Source: Lasioglossum baleicum (taxonomy: Eukaryota; Arthropoda; Insecta; Hymenoptera; Halictidae). Taken from it: DNA of 64,000 nucleotides. Below are positions 54,455-64,000 of this stretch, in pieces. Location of the stretch: NCBI RefSeq assembly GCF_051020765.1, contig NC_134929.1:4614786-4678785 (forward strand), in the 5' to 3' direction. The notes beneath the pieces are model-generated. The model searched no databases. It saw nothing but the letters and a program-made list of their open reading frames with translations, and was not told the origin of the DNA. The stretch's first letter is position 1. Each line of letters starts with the position of its first letter. Position numbers and translations under genes: made by a program.

Positions 54455-55091
54455 TTAATTTAAATTGTCCGAAAATATATAAATCGCGCTCAATTTTGAA
54501 ACTCTGCTCAGTGCTACATACAAAATTTGTAAAGTTCGCCTTTCTGATTTTTTAAAATCCAAACATACTTTCTCGTATGTTTGTCCCTGACTTTTATGAA
54601 TCGTAATCGCTTCAGCAGGAACCACTGGAAATTGACTACGTGTGATTTGATATTTTTCCTCACTCGACATATTTACTTGATTCGATATTTTTATTATTGG
54701 TGTTAAATTTTGATCAATATTGGCATTTTTCATATAATCACGATAACGAGTTCTTACTTTCACTCCTACTCTGGCCAATTATAAATCTAACCACAATATA
54801 GACGAAATTTTAGTATTTTCTTGAAAAGTAATAAATTTTAATATTCCGCATGTGTGCTCCATTAACCAATCCGTTTTCAACATCAATGTTATTAATTATC
54901 ATATATTTTATATTAATTTTCAATTTAATCTCAGTTAATAATTCGTTTTGAACTGATTGTGTTTTTAAAGATTGTAATATAATTTTTTTTGTACTTTCAT
55001 CGATATTCTTCGAAAATGTATTCTCGGCAGTAGAGATGATTAACTCACTCTTGCATTGGGTAATGTAAGCGTAAAATTCGTCGTAAGGCAA
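54455..55091 (-). pseudogene. Helitron Pif1-like helicase, C-terminal fragment (copy 1)
   Basis: On the minus strand, 55091-54810 encodes LLTEIKLKINIKYMIINNID and VENGLVNGA. After a frameshift, 54778-54455 encodes VPAEAITIHKSQGQT and LYVALSRVSKL, helicase motifs V/VI of the Pif1/RecD family used by Helitrons. The Walker A motif and the Rep nuclease are absent. A stop and a frame change separate the blocks, so it is not functional. Confidence 0.82.
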
Positions 55092-55383
55092 AAAAAAAAT
55101 TTTTTTTTTAATTTAAAAAAAAAATTGAAAAAAAATTTTTTTGTGTAAATACGTTTGTTTCTTTGGTGGAAACTTTCCGTTCTCTCGTATAAATTGCATT
55201 GTTGAATGAACTTCTTTCGAAAAAAACTAAAAAAACTAAAAAACTACTTGACCAAAATGGACCAAAATCTAATCAGCTCTAAGTTACAGCGGGGCACATC
55301 GATTGCATCATTCATCATCCTGATCGCGTTGTTACTTTTTCTGAAAACGTTAACGAAAAATTTGATTACATAGAAACGGCCAT

Positions 55384-55387
<4 letters not shown>

Positions 55388-55441
<54 letters not shown>
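55388..55441. repeat. (CA)n microsatellite
   Basis: About 27 CA units lie inside Helitron copy 1. The matching place in copy 2 (about 63804-63830) has only a few interrupted units. Confidence 0.95.
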
Positions 55442-55443
<2 letters not shown>

Positions 55444-55568
55444 ACATTTTGCTGAAAATAGTCTAATATGTCTGCAATGACCTTGAAACGTGTAGATCTG
55501 CTAAAAAATCGATTTTCGATTTTCGGGGTCATTACAATAACTTCCCTATAAAATCGGGAAGTTAAAAA

Positions 55569-55838
55569 CAGGAAAAAGCAAAGCAGATCCCAGCAGCTAT
55601 CGACCAATTAGCCTTTTACAAACAATGAGCAAATTAACAGAGAAAATAATATCAAAAAGACTGAATGACTACGAAGAGAATAATAAAATAATAGTGGACC
55701 AACAATTCGGATTCAGGGAGAGACACAACACAAGTACAACAGGTAGTACGCATAGTTAATGACATAGCCACAAACTACAACAAAGATAATGTGACCGTAA
55801 TGCTGCTGCTAGATATTGAAAAAGTGACAGAGTGTGGA
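55569..55838 (+). pseudogene. Jockey-like LINE, piece 2 (RT motifs 1-3)
   Basis: The segment encodes DPSSYRPISLLQTMSKLTEK, VDQQFGFRERHNT and LLLDIEK, the N-terminal blocks of a LINE reverse transcriptase. Small indels break the frame. It is cut at 55839 by Gypsy-B and resumes at 60286 with DRVWIDGLIYKM. Confidence 0.88.
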
Positions 55839-56015
55839 TGTTAGGTTAAGTCATAGGACTAGGCGCCAGAGGGCCATCGTCGCCTCAGTCATCATTGCCC
55901 GCCTGGCTAGTGCAGACAACTGTGTAAAGCGTTGGCAATAAACAAGTGTGTCCTAATCAACATAAATCTAATTAAACCTAAACCCATCCACGCATCCCGA
56001 GGACGCGACACAACA
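55839..56015 (+). repeat. Gypsy-B 5' LTR
   Basis: 177 bp, compact, with AATAAA at about 55937. The primer site TGGCGCAGTCGGTAG follows immediately at 56016 and resembles the tRNA-Ser type used by Drosophila 17.6 and 297; the tRNA assignment is from memory and less certain. Confidence 0.9.
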
Positions 56016-56187
56016 TGGCGCAGTCGGTAGTGTGTGAAGAAAAAAATATTTAAATAAAAAGAAGACCTAAATACAAAAGAAAAGGCAAGTGAGGTTATGA
56101 AGCTACAGAGAAATGAAAAGTACGTAAGGGGAACGGAACAGGAAAAAACCGGAAAAGAATAAACAACCACGAGAGAGAAGACAGTTG

Positions 56188-57660
56188 ATGGGAAGTGTTC
56201 CTGCGGAAAGCGAGAAAAATCACTCGCTTCCAACAGACCTACATAACCTCAAAATTGAACACGTGGAGACCGCCACGAAAGAAACTGGTGAAAACATAAC
56301 AGAAAACGCCATGGATGGGATCAACAAGCCTGAGCCACTCCAGTTAGAAGGAAATTTAGCAGAAAACTGGAGGAGATTCAAAAGAGATTTCGATCTCTTT
56401 ATGATTGTCACGGGTAGGCGTGCAAAAGCCAAGGCAGTACAGGCAGCAACACTGCTCAATCTAGTAGGCAGTGAGGCATTAGAGGTTTTCGAAACCCTCG
56501 GCATACCAGAGGAAGATAAAGAGGACCCTGAACAAATCATAGCAGCTTTCCAGAACTACGTTGAGCCTCAAAGAAATGAAACATATGAAAGATTTCTATT
56601 TAACAGCAGAAATCGTCAAGAAGGTGAGACAATAGAACACTACATAGCCGACCTGAAGAAGCTAGTAAAACACTGCAATTACGGTGCACTGGCGGACTCG
56701 ATGATAAAGGACAACATAATATATCATATGTCGGATACGGGGACGCAACAGAAAGCACTGAGAAGTCAGGATCTCCAACTTGACGTATTAATAAAAATGA
56801 TTAAAACCCATGAAATAACGAAAAGTCAAACAAGTGAGCTGCAGGGAAATAACACGCAAAAGATAAATGCGATACAAAACACCTCCGGTCGTGGTGGAAA
56901 GGATGGACAAAGAGGCACCAGAAGAGAGCGACCAGCCCACAGAAGCAGAACAGGGACACCAGGACGTTACAGGAGGAGAAGCACGTCAAGAGAGAAGAAA
57001 GTGTTCAAGTGCAGAAGGTGCAATGGAACGCATGGACCGAGACAGTGCCCAGCGTATGGTGTCAGGTGTGAAAAGTGCTCAAAATACAATCATACTGCAC
57101 AGGCATGCAGAGCAAGTGAGTGCGGTAGAGACAGATACACAGAGGAAGCGTACAGTGACAGCGAAAGTGATTTTAGCATAAGTACACTAAAAATAAACAA
57201 TGTAAGATGCGCAGCGGCGCAACGAAAAGACTGGCAAGAAGAATTAGAAATAAAAGACTCTATGCGTAGATTTAAGATAGACACAGGCGCTGACACAAAT
57301 ATGATACCATATAAGATGTGCTGCGAGTTAGGGATAGAACAGGCGATTAAAAAACAGAGCATAACGTTAGAAGCATATGGGGGATTTAAGATAGCTGTGT
57401 TAGGCACAATTAGAATAAGTTGTAGATATAAGAGAAATAATTATACACTAAAGTTCACTGTGATAAAAGGAGAAGTCGAGCCCCTGATAGGATTAGAAGC
57501 GTGCAGAGAGTTAGGGATAGTAAACGTAGTGCATAAGATAAGCGAAATAGATAGTAAAACAGAGCAATTTATAAAAAGAAATGAAGACATATTCACAGGG
57601 TTAGAGGAGAATTTCCAGGAACGTGTGACATCAAAGTGCAAGCAGATAAGAGGCCTATAG
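56188..57660 (+). CDS. Gypsy-B Gag and protease
   Basis: The frame opens at ATG 56188 (MGSVPAESEKN) and ends at 57660. Capsid blocks include ENWRRFKRDFDLFMIVTG and RQEGETIEHYIADLKKL. Two knuckles follow, FKCRRCNGTHGPRQC and VRCEKCSKYNHTAQAC. The protease motif is KIDTGADTNMIP (about residue 370). The end of this frame is out of register with the RT: an apparent one-base loss near 57612 shifts translation, giving a wrong tail and the stop at 57660. Gag and protease up to that point look intact. Confidence 0.88.
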   Translation: MGSVPAESEKNHSLPTDLHNLKIEHVETATKETGENITENAMDGINKPEPLQLEGNLAENWRRFKRDFDLFMIVTGRRAKAKAVQAATLLNLVGSEALEVFETLGIPEEDKEDPEQIIAAFQNYVEPQRNETYERFLFNSRNRQEGETIEHYIADLKKLVKHCNYGALADSMIKDNIIYHMSDTGTQQKALRSQDLQLDVLIKMIKTHEITKSQTSELQGNNTQKINAIQNTSGRGGKDGQRGTRRERPAHRSRTGTPGRYRRRSTSREKKVFKCRRCNGTHGPRQCPAYGVRCEKCSKYNHTAQACRASECGRDRYTEEAYSDSESDFSISTLKINNVRCAAAQRKDWQEELEIKDSMRRFKIDTGADTNMIPYKMCCELGIEQAIKKQSITLEAYGGFKIAVLGTIRISCRYKRNNYTLKFTVIKGEVEPLIGLEACRELGIVNVVHKISEIDSKTEQFIKRNEDIFTGLEENFQERVTSKCKQIRGL

Positions 57661-60093
57661 CGAAACCTCCAAGGAGAGTACCAAAAACAATAAAGGACAA
57701 ACTGGGGGAACAGCTAAAAAGTCTAGAAAAACAGGGAATAATAAGCGCATATGAGAATCCAAGTAGCTGGGTGAGTAATCTTGTGATTAGAGAAAAACCA
57801 GATGGACGTCTGAGAATCTGTCTTGATCCAAAGAATCTAAATGAAGCAATAAAGCGCCCATATTATGAAATACCAACAACGGAGACAATAGCCGAAAAAT
57901 TAACGGGGAAAAAGTATTTCACAATACTTGATCTAAAGGATGGGTTTTAGCAAATAAAGTTAACAGAGAGAAGTAGTAAACTATGTGCATTCTCAACACC
58001 AATGGGGTGCTACAGATTCAACAGACTTCCATTTGGATTAAATTGCGCACCAGAACTCTTTCAAAGGAAAAATGAAGAGATGTTTGGTCACATTCCTGGT
58101 ACTGTAATATACTTTGACGACATTCTAATTGCAGGCACAACCCTGGAAGAGCATGACAAATGTTTAAAAAGGGTAATTGAGGTAGCACGGGAAAACAAGA
58201 TAAAATTTAACAGAAACAATGTACAATATAGAAAGGACACAGTAGCATACGTAGGATATATATTCTCAAAGAATGGTAAAGCCATTGCAAAGGACCGGGT
58301 AGAGGCAATACAGAAACTAAAAAGCCCAAATAACAAAAAAGAATTGCAACGTGTATTAAGCGTAGTAAACTACCTCAGAGAATTTATACCAAATCTAGCA
58401 AACAAAACAGAACAGATCAGATCATTGTTAAAAACCAGGGTAGAATGGGGTTGGACGAAAGTACACGAAAAAGAGTTTGATAATTTGAAAAAAGAAATAA
58501 GTAGGGCTCCTATTTTACAAACATTCAATGATAGGAAGGAAATAACAATACAGACTGACGCATCTTCAACAGGTTTAGGTTGCTGCCTGTTGCAAGAAAA
58601 TAAACCAGTAGCGTTTGCTTCGAGAAGCCTGACAGAAACAGAGAAAAATTACGCGCAAATAGAAAAAGAATTGTTAAGCATAGTATTTGCGATCAGGAAA
58701 TTTCATTACTACATTTATGGTAGGAAAGTAAGAGTCCATACAGATCACAAACCCCTAGTTACAATATTCAGGAAGGAAATAGAACAGATAGATTCAACAA
58801 GGTTACAGCGACTCAGACTGAAACTAATAAACTACAACCTAGAAGTCAATTATGTACTTACCAGGAAAGTATATGTATATAGCTGACACATTATCACGAG
58901 ATTACTTACCTCACAAAGAGCAGGATGAAATAGATCTGACCCAGGTAGTACACAGTATTTACAAACACATCGCAATAAGTGACGAGCAATTAGATAGGAT
59001 AAGACACAGTACCGATAGGGATAGCATACTAGAAAGAGTAAGAGAATACGGCAAGACGCAATGGCCGGAAAAAAAGAAAGAAGTAGAAAAAGAGCTACTG
59101 GCATACTGGCACCAAAGAGACAATATATATGTATCCAATGATTTAATATTTAATGGTAACAAAGTAGTCAAACCGAGTGATTTAAGACTAGACATGTTAA
59201 GCAAACTGCATGAAGGTCATTTAGGAATGACCAAGATGAAAATGAGAGCTCACAAGCTACTGTATTGGCCAGGGATAAACAAAGATATCGAAAAAATAGT
59301 ATCTAAGTGCGAAGCTTGTAGAAAATATGCAAGAGCAAAAGTCAAGCAAACGTTGATACCACACCCCCCTCCCCAGCTACCATACCAAAAAGTAGGAACA
59401 GATATTTTTGAGTACGGGGGAAAAAATTATTTAGTTATAGTCGATTATTTCTCTAAGTGGATAGACGTCAAGCAATTAAAATCAAAAACTGCAAGTAGCG
59501 TAATCAGTATATTAAAGTCCATTTTCGCGACGCATGGCATACCGGAACATTTGATTGCGGACAATATGCCGTTCTCGTCATTCGAAATGCAAACTTTTGC
59601 GCGACAATGGCAATTTAAAATAATAACGAGCAGTCCACGATACCCGCAATCAAATGGGATGGCTGAAAAAGCGGTACACATAGCGAAGCAAATAATTAGA
59701 AAATGCGGCGAAGACAAGAGAGAGACAGAGTTAGGAATGTTGTCGTATAGGAACGTGCCAGCAGCTGGGCTACCCTACAGCCCGGCGTAAATGCTGATGA
59801 ACAGGGAAACGAGAACTACAATCCCTGTACTGACAAAGCACCTCCTACCAGAGGTACCAGCTAACATATACCAAAAACAGAAAAAACAAAAGGAAAGGAT
59901 AAAACAGTATTATGATAAGACTGCAAAGGAAGGCGTTCAATTTAAGGAGGGAGATAAAGTATATGTATATGATAAGAAACGATGGAGTCCCGGCAAAATT
60001 GTAAAGAAGTGGGATACCCCACGCTCATATGTAATAGAAGACGAAACAGGTAGTCAAGTTAGGCGTAACACCAGACATATCGCTAAGTACTAA
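57615..60093 (+). pseudogene. Gypsy-B Pol (RT, RNase H, integrase), broken
   Basis: RT starts with PPRRVPKTIKDKLGEQL, has YFDDILIAG, then RNase H (QTDASSTGLGCCLLQ) and integrase (HEGHLGMTKMK, CEACRKYA, GTDIFEYGG, IADNMPFSS, NGMAEKAVHIAK). Defects: TAG at 57948-57950 inside the RT, a register change near 58857 between RNase H and integrase, and TAA at 59788-59790 before the C-terminal part (59791-60093). The register change near 58857 reverses the one near 57612, so the ancestral element probably had a single frame. In the integrase core the usual DNGTEF-like motif reads DNMPFSS. Confidence 0.92.
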
Positions 60094-60108
60094 AATAAAA
60101 GAGGGAGA

Positions 60109-60285
60109 TGTTAGGTTAAGTCATAGGACTAGGCGCCAGAGGGCCACCGTCGCCTCAGTCATCATTGCCCGCCTGGCTAGTGCAGACAACTGTGTAAAGC
60201 GTTAGCAATCAACAAGTGTGTCCTAATCAGCATAAATCTAATTAAACCTAAACCCATCCACGCATCCCGAGGACGCGACACAACA
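60109..60285 (+). repeat. Gypsy-B 3' LTR
   Basis: 177 bp with four differences from the 5' copy. Confidence 0.93.
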
Positions 60286-60355
60286 GTGGATAGATGGGCT
60301 GATATACAAAATGATACAACGCAAATATCCTGCAGTATTAATAAAATTTATAAAC
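60286..60355 (+). pseudogene. Jockey-like LINE, piece 3
   Basis: The 70 bases between two insertions encode WIDGLIYKMIQRKYPAVLIK. They read across the next insertion without loss of frame. Confidence 0.88.
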
Positions 60356-62102
60356 TGTCACGTCGTTTCTCGTTTCTTAGCGAAACGATAGCGACTCCGG
60401 GTATTTACAAGCGATACCGCCGGGCCACGTTCGGCCGCGCGAAACGTGGTCCACCCGGGACAAAAATTGTACGCAGGCTCGTCGTCTCTCGAGATCTCTT
60501 ACGTAAAGTTCGGGCGCCAGGCACAGAAGATGCCACGCTAAATTCGCTATTACACACGACGAGAGACACCCATACGAGCCCGCGACAATCGATATTACGC
60601 GAAGACGAGATACGAATGGTCGCAGGATTCTACGCGGGTCGAACACGAGGCATTCCCCGCGGCGGGAAGGTTTCTCACGCAATAAACACTCTCGTACGAT
60701 CTGGGTTAACACTGTTTATTAGTCCGATGTTACAATAACGCAGCCGGCAGCGACCGGCAGCGTTTCGAGGTTAACCGACGCGTAACAGGTGTTCGGCAAC
60801 GACAACGCGTTGTACGCGCTCTTCGACCTTTCCTGGTCCTTTTCTGTACGCAGTGAATCCGGCAGCAACGTGATTTTAACGTCGGCGTTCACGATCTTCG
60901 CGTTCTACGCCCGAATTCGAATGGAATACGCGTTATTATAAGCTTCTCGTCGGCAGAACAAGTCGCGGAAATACGACGAGAGCACGTGGCGGCGTCGCAC
61001 CGTGGGACGACTCGAGGTTCGCGTGAATACGACAACGGCGAGCGAAGTTCACTAAAAGAATTGTGGCTCGTCTCACGCTAACACCGTCACCGCGCCTACC
61101 TAGGTCCAGATATCGCGGATCCCTACGTCTGACCTTTGTGGAGACTAATAACGCCCGCGAAATATATTCTCTTCGCACGTCCGTTGACCGACGGGTTCCT
61201 CCCGTTAGCGAATGGAATTTTATCCTTCACAACTACCGGCAGCTATGGCGCCACGTCGGTGATTCGACAACGCGTTCGCGGACACGACACACTACCGAGC
61301 CAACGCGAGAAAGATCACTTTATCGTAAAGAGAACCGGCAGAAGCTTACCTAGGGCAACGATGGATGTTCGCACGTTCTCGTCCCTCTATTCCGGCAGCT
61401 TCAACTTTCACTAACGCAAAGTACAATACAATTACGCAATAATTTAGTTCGGATATTCGCGACTATCTCTAGTCCGAGCCAACGAAGAAGTGAACCCTCG
61501 CTGCGTGTCTCGGGAACGCGGAAGAGAAGCGTCCCCCCCTTGCCGCTCTAATCCCCCCGCACGCAGTTCGACCTATCGCGGATAGATTTTCGGACAGGGC
61601 CTAGCCCTGCGTGACGGTCCCTGGCGCTCGGCGATTCGGTGGTTCTCCGGCAGCGTCGCGTAGGTATTGGCTGCTTCCCGCAGAGGTGGTCGACAGGATC
61701 CAATCCGGCAGCGATCCGGTTTCTCTCCGGATGAGGCGACGGCAAGACAGCTGAGATTCCTTGCTTGGCATCGTCCGTCCTTGTCGGCGCCTCCAGGTTG
61801 ATTTTCCTGTGCCCCGTCGATTCCTCTTTCCTCGCGGTGTTGTAATTGTCGCCGGCGCCGGTCTCTGTGCATTCCTCGGCGGGAGAGGTGCTTCGGGTCC
61901 CCCCTGGGGCCCGACTACGGTCCTGCAGATACGCGTCGCGCAATTGGCGCGACGCTCAAAAATATTAGAACTCGCCCATGGGTCTCGTTCGCACCCAGGG
62001 CGAGCGCTCGCCACGGCGCCTCTCGCGTATTAGGCTGCCAGAGGGTGACCCGGTCTTCCGATAAACGGCATCGGGTGACGTTGGCAAAACTGCCACGTCA
62101 CA
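60356..62102 (-). mobile_element. Solo LTR of Gypsy-A, inverted
   Basis: 1747 bp, reading TGTCACGTCG ... CGTCACA on the plus strand, flanked by the perfect duplication AAAC (60352-60355 and 62103-62106). It is close to the full element's LTRs. It carries CCGGCAGC, the complement of GCTGCCGG, at 60744, 60754, 60860, 61236, 61392, 61647 and 61705. The insertion lies in LINE reverse transcriptase. Confidence 0.95.
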
Positions 62103-62437
62103 AAACTCATACCTAAGAAATAGAAAACTACAAGTCAACGTAAACAACAGCATATCAAGCAAAAGGAAAATTAGAGCAGGCGTACCACAAGGATCAGTAC
62201 TAGGACCCAAACTTTTCAATATATATCTAAATGACATACCAACATTCCCCAAAACAAAAATGGCACTTTTTACAGACGATACAGCAATATATGCACATTC
62301 ATTTAATGCTATAGTAGCAGCAAAACAAATACAAATACATATAAAGATTCTACAAGAATTTTACACGAAATGGAATATTGCACTCAATGAAAGCAAAACC
62401 GAAGTAAGTGTTCTTACAAAGAAAACCAAGAATATAA
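62103..62437 (+). pseudogene. Jockey-like LINE, piece 4 (RT core)
   Basis: The segment encodes SYLRNRKLQVNVNN, RAGVPQGSVLGPKLFNIYLN and the catalytic block MALFTDDTAIYAHS (F-T-D-D in place of the more usual F-A-D-D). The frame is open for this piece. It ends at the second Helitron. Confidence 0.93.
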
Positions 62438-63951
62438 CTAGAGGGGTGTTGTTGCTCGCTCGCTCCGCGAGCTTCGCAAGTAGGGTTGTCGTAGTTCGCT
62501 CGCTTTGCGAGCTCGCGAGAGGGTTAGTGGTACGGATGTTATTTGGTGTGTGACTCTCCAAGAGTCACACAAAGAACTTCCCGATTCGTTAGTTGCAGTA
62601 TATTATTATCATTATTAGGTGTACGTTTTAATAAGATTATACGTTTTCAGGGAAATTCAATAGTTTTCTACTTATCAAAATGTTTGCTATATGGCGTCGC
62701 ATTAAACCAACATCGTATGCTCGTTGCTCGCTTGGTTCCTTGTTATAGCATACTAATGTTGCAAAATAAATTGTCTTAATTAGTTTTTCGCAAACGATAC
62801 AACTCCCCATTATCCGGGTTTGCAGTATTGATCTTGGTTTTCTTCGATACTGTTAATTTAAATTGTCCCAAAATATATAAACCGCGCTCAATTTTGAAAC
62901 TCTGCTCAGTGCTACATACAACATTTGTAAAGTTCGCTTTTCTGATTTTTTAAAATCCAAACATACTTTCTCGTATGTTTGTCCCTGACTTTTATGAATC
63001 GTAATCGCTTCAGCAGGAACCACTGGAAATTGACTACGTGTGATTTGATATTTTACCTCACTCGACATATTTACTTGATTCGATATTTTTATTATTGGTG
63101 TTAAATTTTGATGAATATTTGCATTTTTCATATAATCACGATAACGAGTTCTTACTTTCACTCCTACTCTGGCCAATTGAAAATCTAACCACAATATAGA
63201 CGGAATTTTAGTATTTTCTTGAAAAGTAATAAATTTTAATATTCCGCATGTGTGTGTGCTCCATTAACCAATCCGTTTTCAACATCAATGTTATTAATAA
63301 TTATCATATAGTTTATATTAATTTTCAATTTAATCTCAGTTAATAATTCGTTTTGAACTGATTGTTTTTTTAAAGATTGTAATATAAATTTTTTTTTGTA
63401 CTTTCATCGATATTCTTTGAAAATGTATTCTCGGGAGTAGAGATGATTAACTCACTCTTGCATTGGGATAATTTTCGATTATTGTAAGCAGAAACATCAT
63501 CGTAAGGAACAAAAAAAAATTTTTTTTTTAATTTTAAAAAAATCGAAAAAAAATTTTTTGTGTAATTACGTTTGTTTCTTCGGTGGAAACTTTCCGTTCT
63601 CTCGTATAAATTGCATTGTTGAATGAACTTCTTTAAAAAAAAACTAAAAAAACTAAAAAACTACTTGACCAAAATGGACCAAAATCTAATCAGCTCTAAG
63701 TTACAGCGGGGCACATCGATTGCATCATTCATCATCCTGATCGCGTTGTTACTTTTTCTGAAAACGTTAACGAAAAATTTGATTACATACAAACGGACAT
63801 ACGCGCGCACACATACACACATACGAACATTTTGCTGAAAATAGTCTAAAATGACTGCAATGACCATGAAACGTGAAGATCTGCTAAAAAATCGATTTTC
63901 GATTTTCGGGGTCATTACAATAACTTACCTATAAAATCGGGAAGTTAAAAA
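62438..63951 (-). mobile_element. Helitron copy 2
   Basis: Its ends match copy 1 (CTAG with hairpin at left, AACTTACC/GGGAAGTT near the right end). The insertion lies between A (62437) and T (63952) of the LINE, as Helitrons require. It is about 98% similar to copy 1 by eye outside the CA repeat. Confidence 0.82.
62853..63194 (-). pseudogene. Helitron Pif1-like helicase, C-terminal fragment (copy 2)
   Basis: The minus strand encodes VPAEAITIHKSQGQT and LYVALSRVSKL as in copy 1, and opens slightly further upstream (WLDFQLARVGVKV). The Pif1 block further upstream is broken by small indels (63260-63480). Confidence 0.82.
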
Positions 63952-64000
63952 TAATACAACCCATAAAAGTATACAACCATACCACTCAGCCAGTCAACAA
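63952..64000 (+). pseudogene. Jockey-like LINE, piece 5 (runs off the window)
   Basis: The segment encodes QPIKVYNHTTQPVN, the block after the RT thumb in Jockey-type LINEs, in the same register as piece 4. It continues beyond the window. Confidence 0.7.

Larger units (their letters stand above)
54040..55568 (-). mobile_element. Helitron copy 1
   Basis: On the minus strand the 3' end reads CACCCCTCTAG with a GCTCGC-GTA-GCGAGC hairpin about 20 bases before it, the Helitron 3' signature (CTRR plus hairpin). The other end carries a hairpin AACTTCCC/GGGAAGTT (55540-55564). It is inserted in LINE reverse transcriptase. A second copy with the same ends lies at 62438-63951. The interior keeps only the C-terminal part of the Pif1-type helicase. 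Confidence 0.8.
55839..60285 (+). mobile_element. Gypsy-B LTR retrotransposon, decayed
   Basis: A 4447-bp element with 177-bp LTRs (TGTTAGGTTAAG ... GCGACACAACA) and a perfect 5-bp duplication GTGGA (55834-55838 and 60286-60290). LTRs differ at four positions. The order is LTR, primer site, gag-protease, RT-RNase H, integrase, polypurine tract AAAAGAGGGAGA, LTR. It is unrelated in sequence to Gypsy-A and interrupts the LINE. Confidence 0.95.

Overview
This 64 kb window is repeat-rich eukaryotic DNA, most probably from an insect. A hymenopteran such as an ant, bee or wasp would fit, but this rests only on the mix of transposon families: an AT-rich host background carrying GC-rich LTR elements, hAT, P-type, Transib-like and mariner-type DNA transposons, Helitrons and a Jockey-like LINE. 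I found no convincing host protein-coding gene. Apart from one doubtful first exon near 1750, every recognisable coding region belongs to a transposable element.

Layout. 1-1320: a 169-bp tandem repeat and a poly-A retroposon fragment. 2158-4440: a satellite of 155/156-bp monomers in a five-monomer higher-order repeat, followed by helically phased AGCACAA motifs (4535-4744). 5307-7058: solo LTR of family 'Gypsy-A'. 8156-9251: a Transib-like non-autonomous transposon. 9754-9837: a tRNA-like Pol III unit. 10132-21469: a complete, young Gypsy-A element (1741-bp LTRs, ACAT target duplication, tRNA-Lys-type primer site, gag, pol in the -1 frame, and an extra pair of reading frames after pol ending in a second Gag-like zinc knuckle array). 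22032-22245: probable minus-strand LTR. 23187-26396: P-type (THAP9-like) transposase with an intron, then 139-bp tandem repeats. 29280-33592: relics of Gypsy and Copia elements and inverted repeats. 35339-45416: a hAT transposon with about 2-kb terminal inverted repeats and an 8-bp target duplication, with an intact Copia element (35817-40463) inside its left arm. 46563-52939: a BEL/Pao element with apparently identical LTRs and one premature stop. 53906-64000: a Jockey-like LINE split into five pieces by two Helitrons (54040-55568, 62438-63951), a decayed Gypsy-B element (55839-60285) and an inverted Gypsy-A solo LTR (60356-62102).

The two most unusual signals are these. First, the octamer GCTGCCGG occurs 28 times in the full Gypsy-A element, in LTRs, leader, coding and trailing sequence and in more than one reading frame, almost always on the element's sense strand; it is also kept in both solo LTRs. 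Second, a hAT element has terminal inverted repeats about one hundred times longer than is normal for the superfamily. Target duplications support six insertions (solo LTR at 5307, Transib-like, full Gypsy-A, Copia, hAT, Gypsy-B, plus the inverted solo LTR), so the insertion order can be read directly. All coordinates come from reading by eye; no alignment or database search was run.
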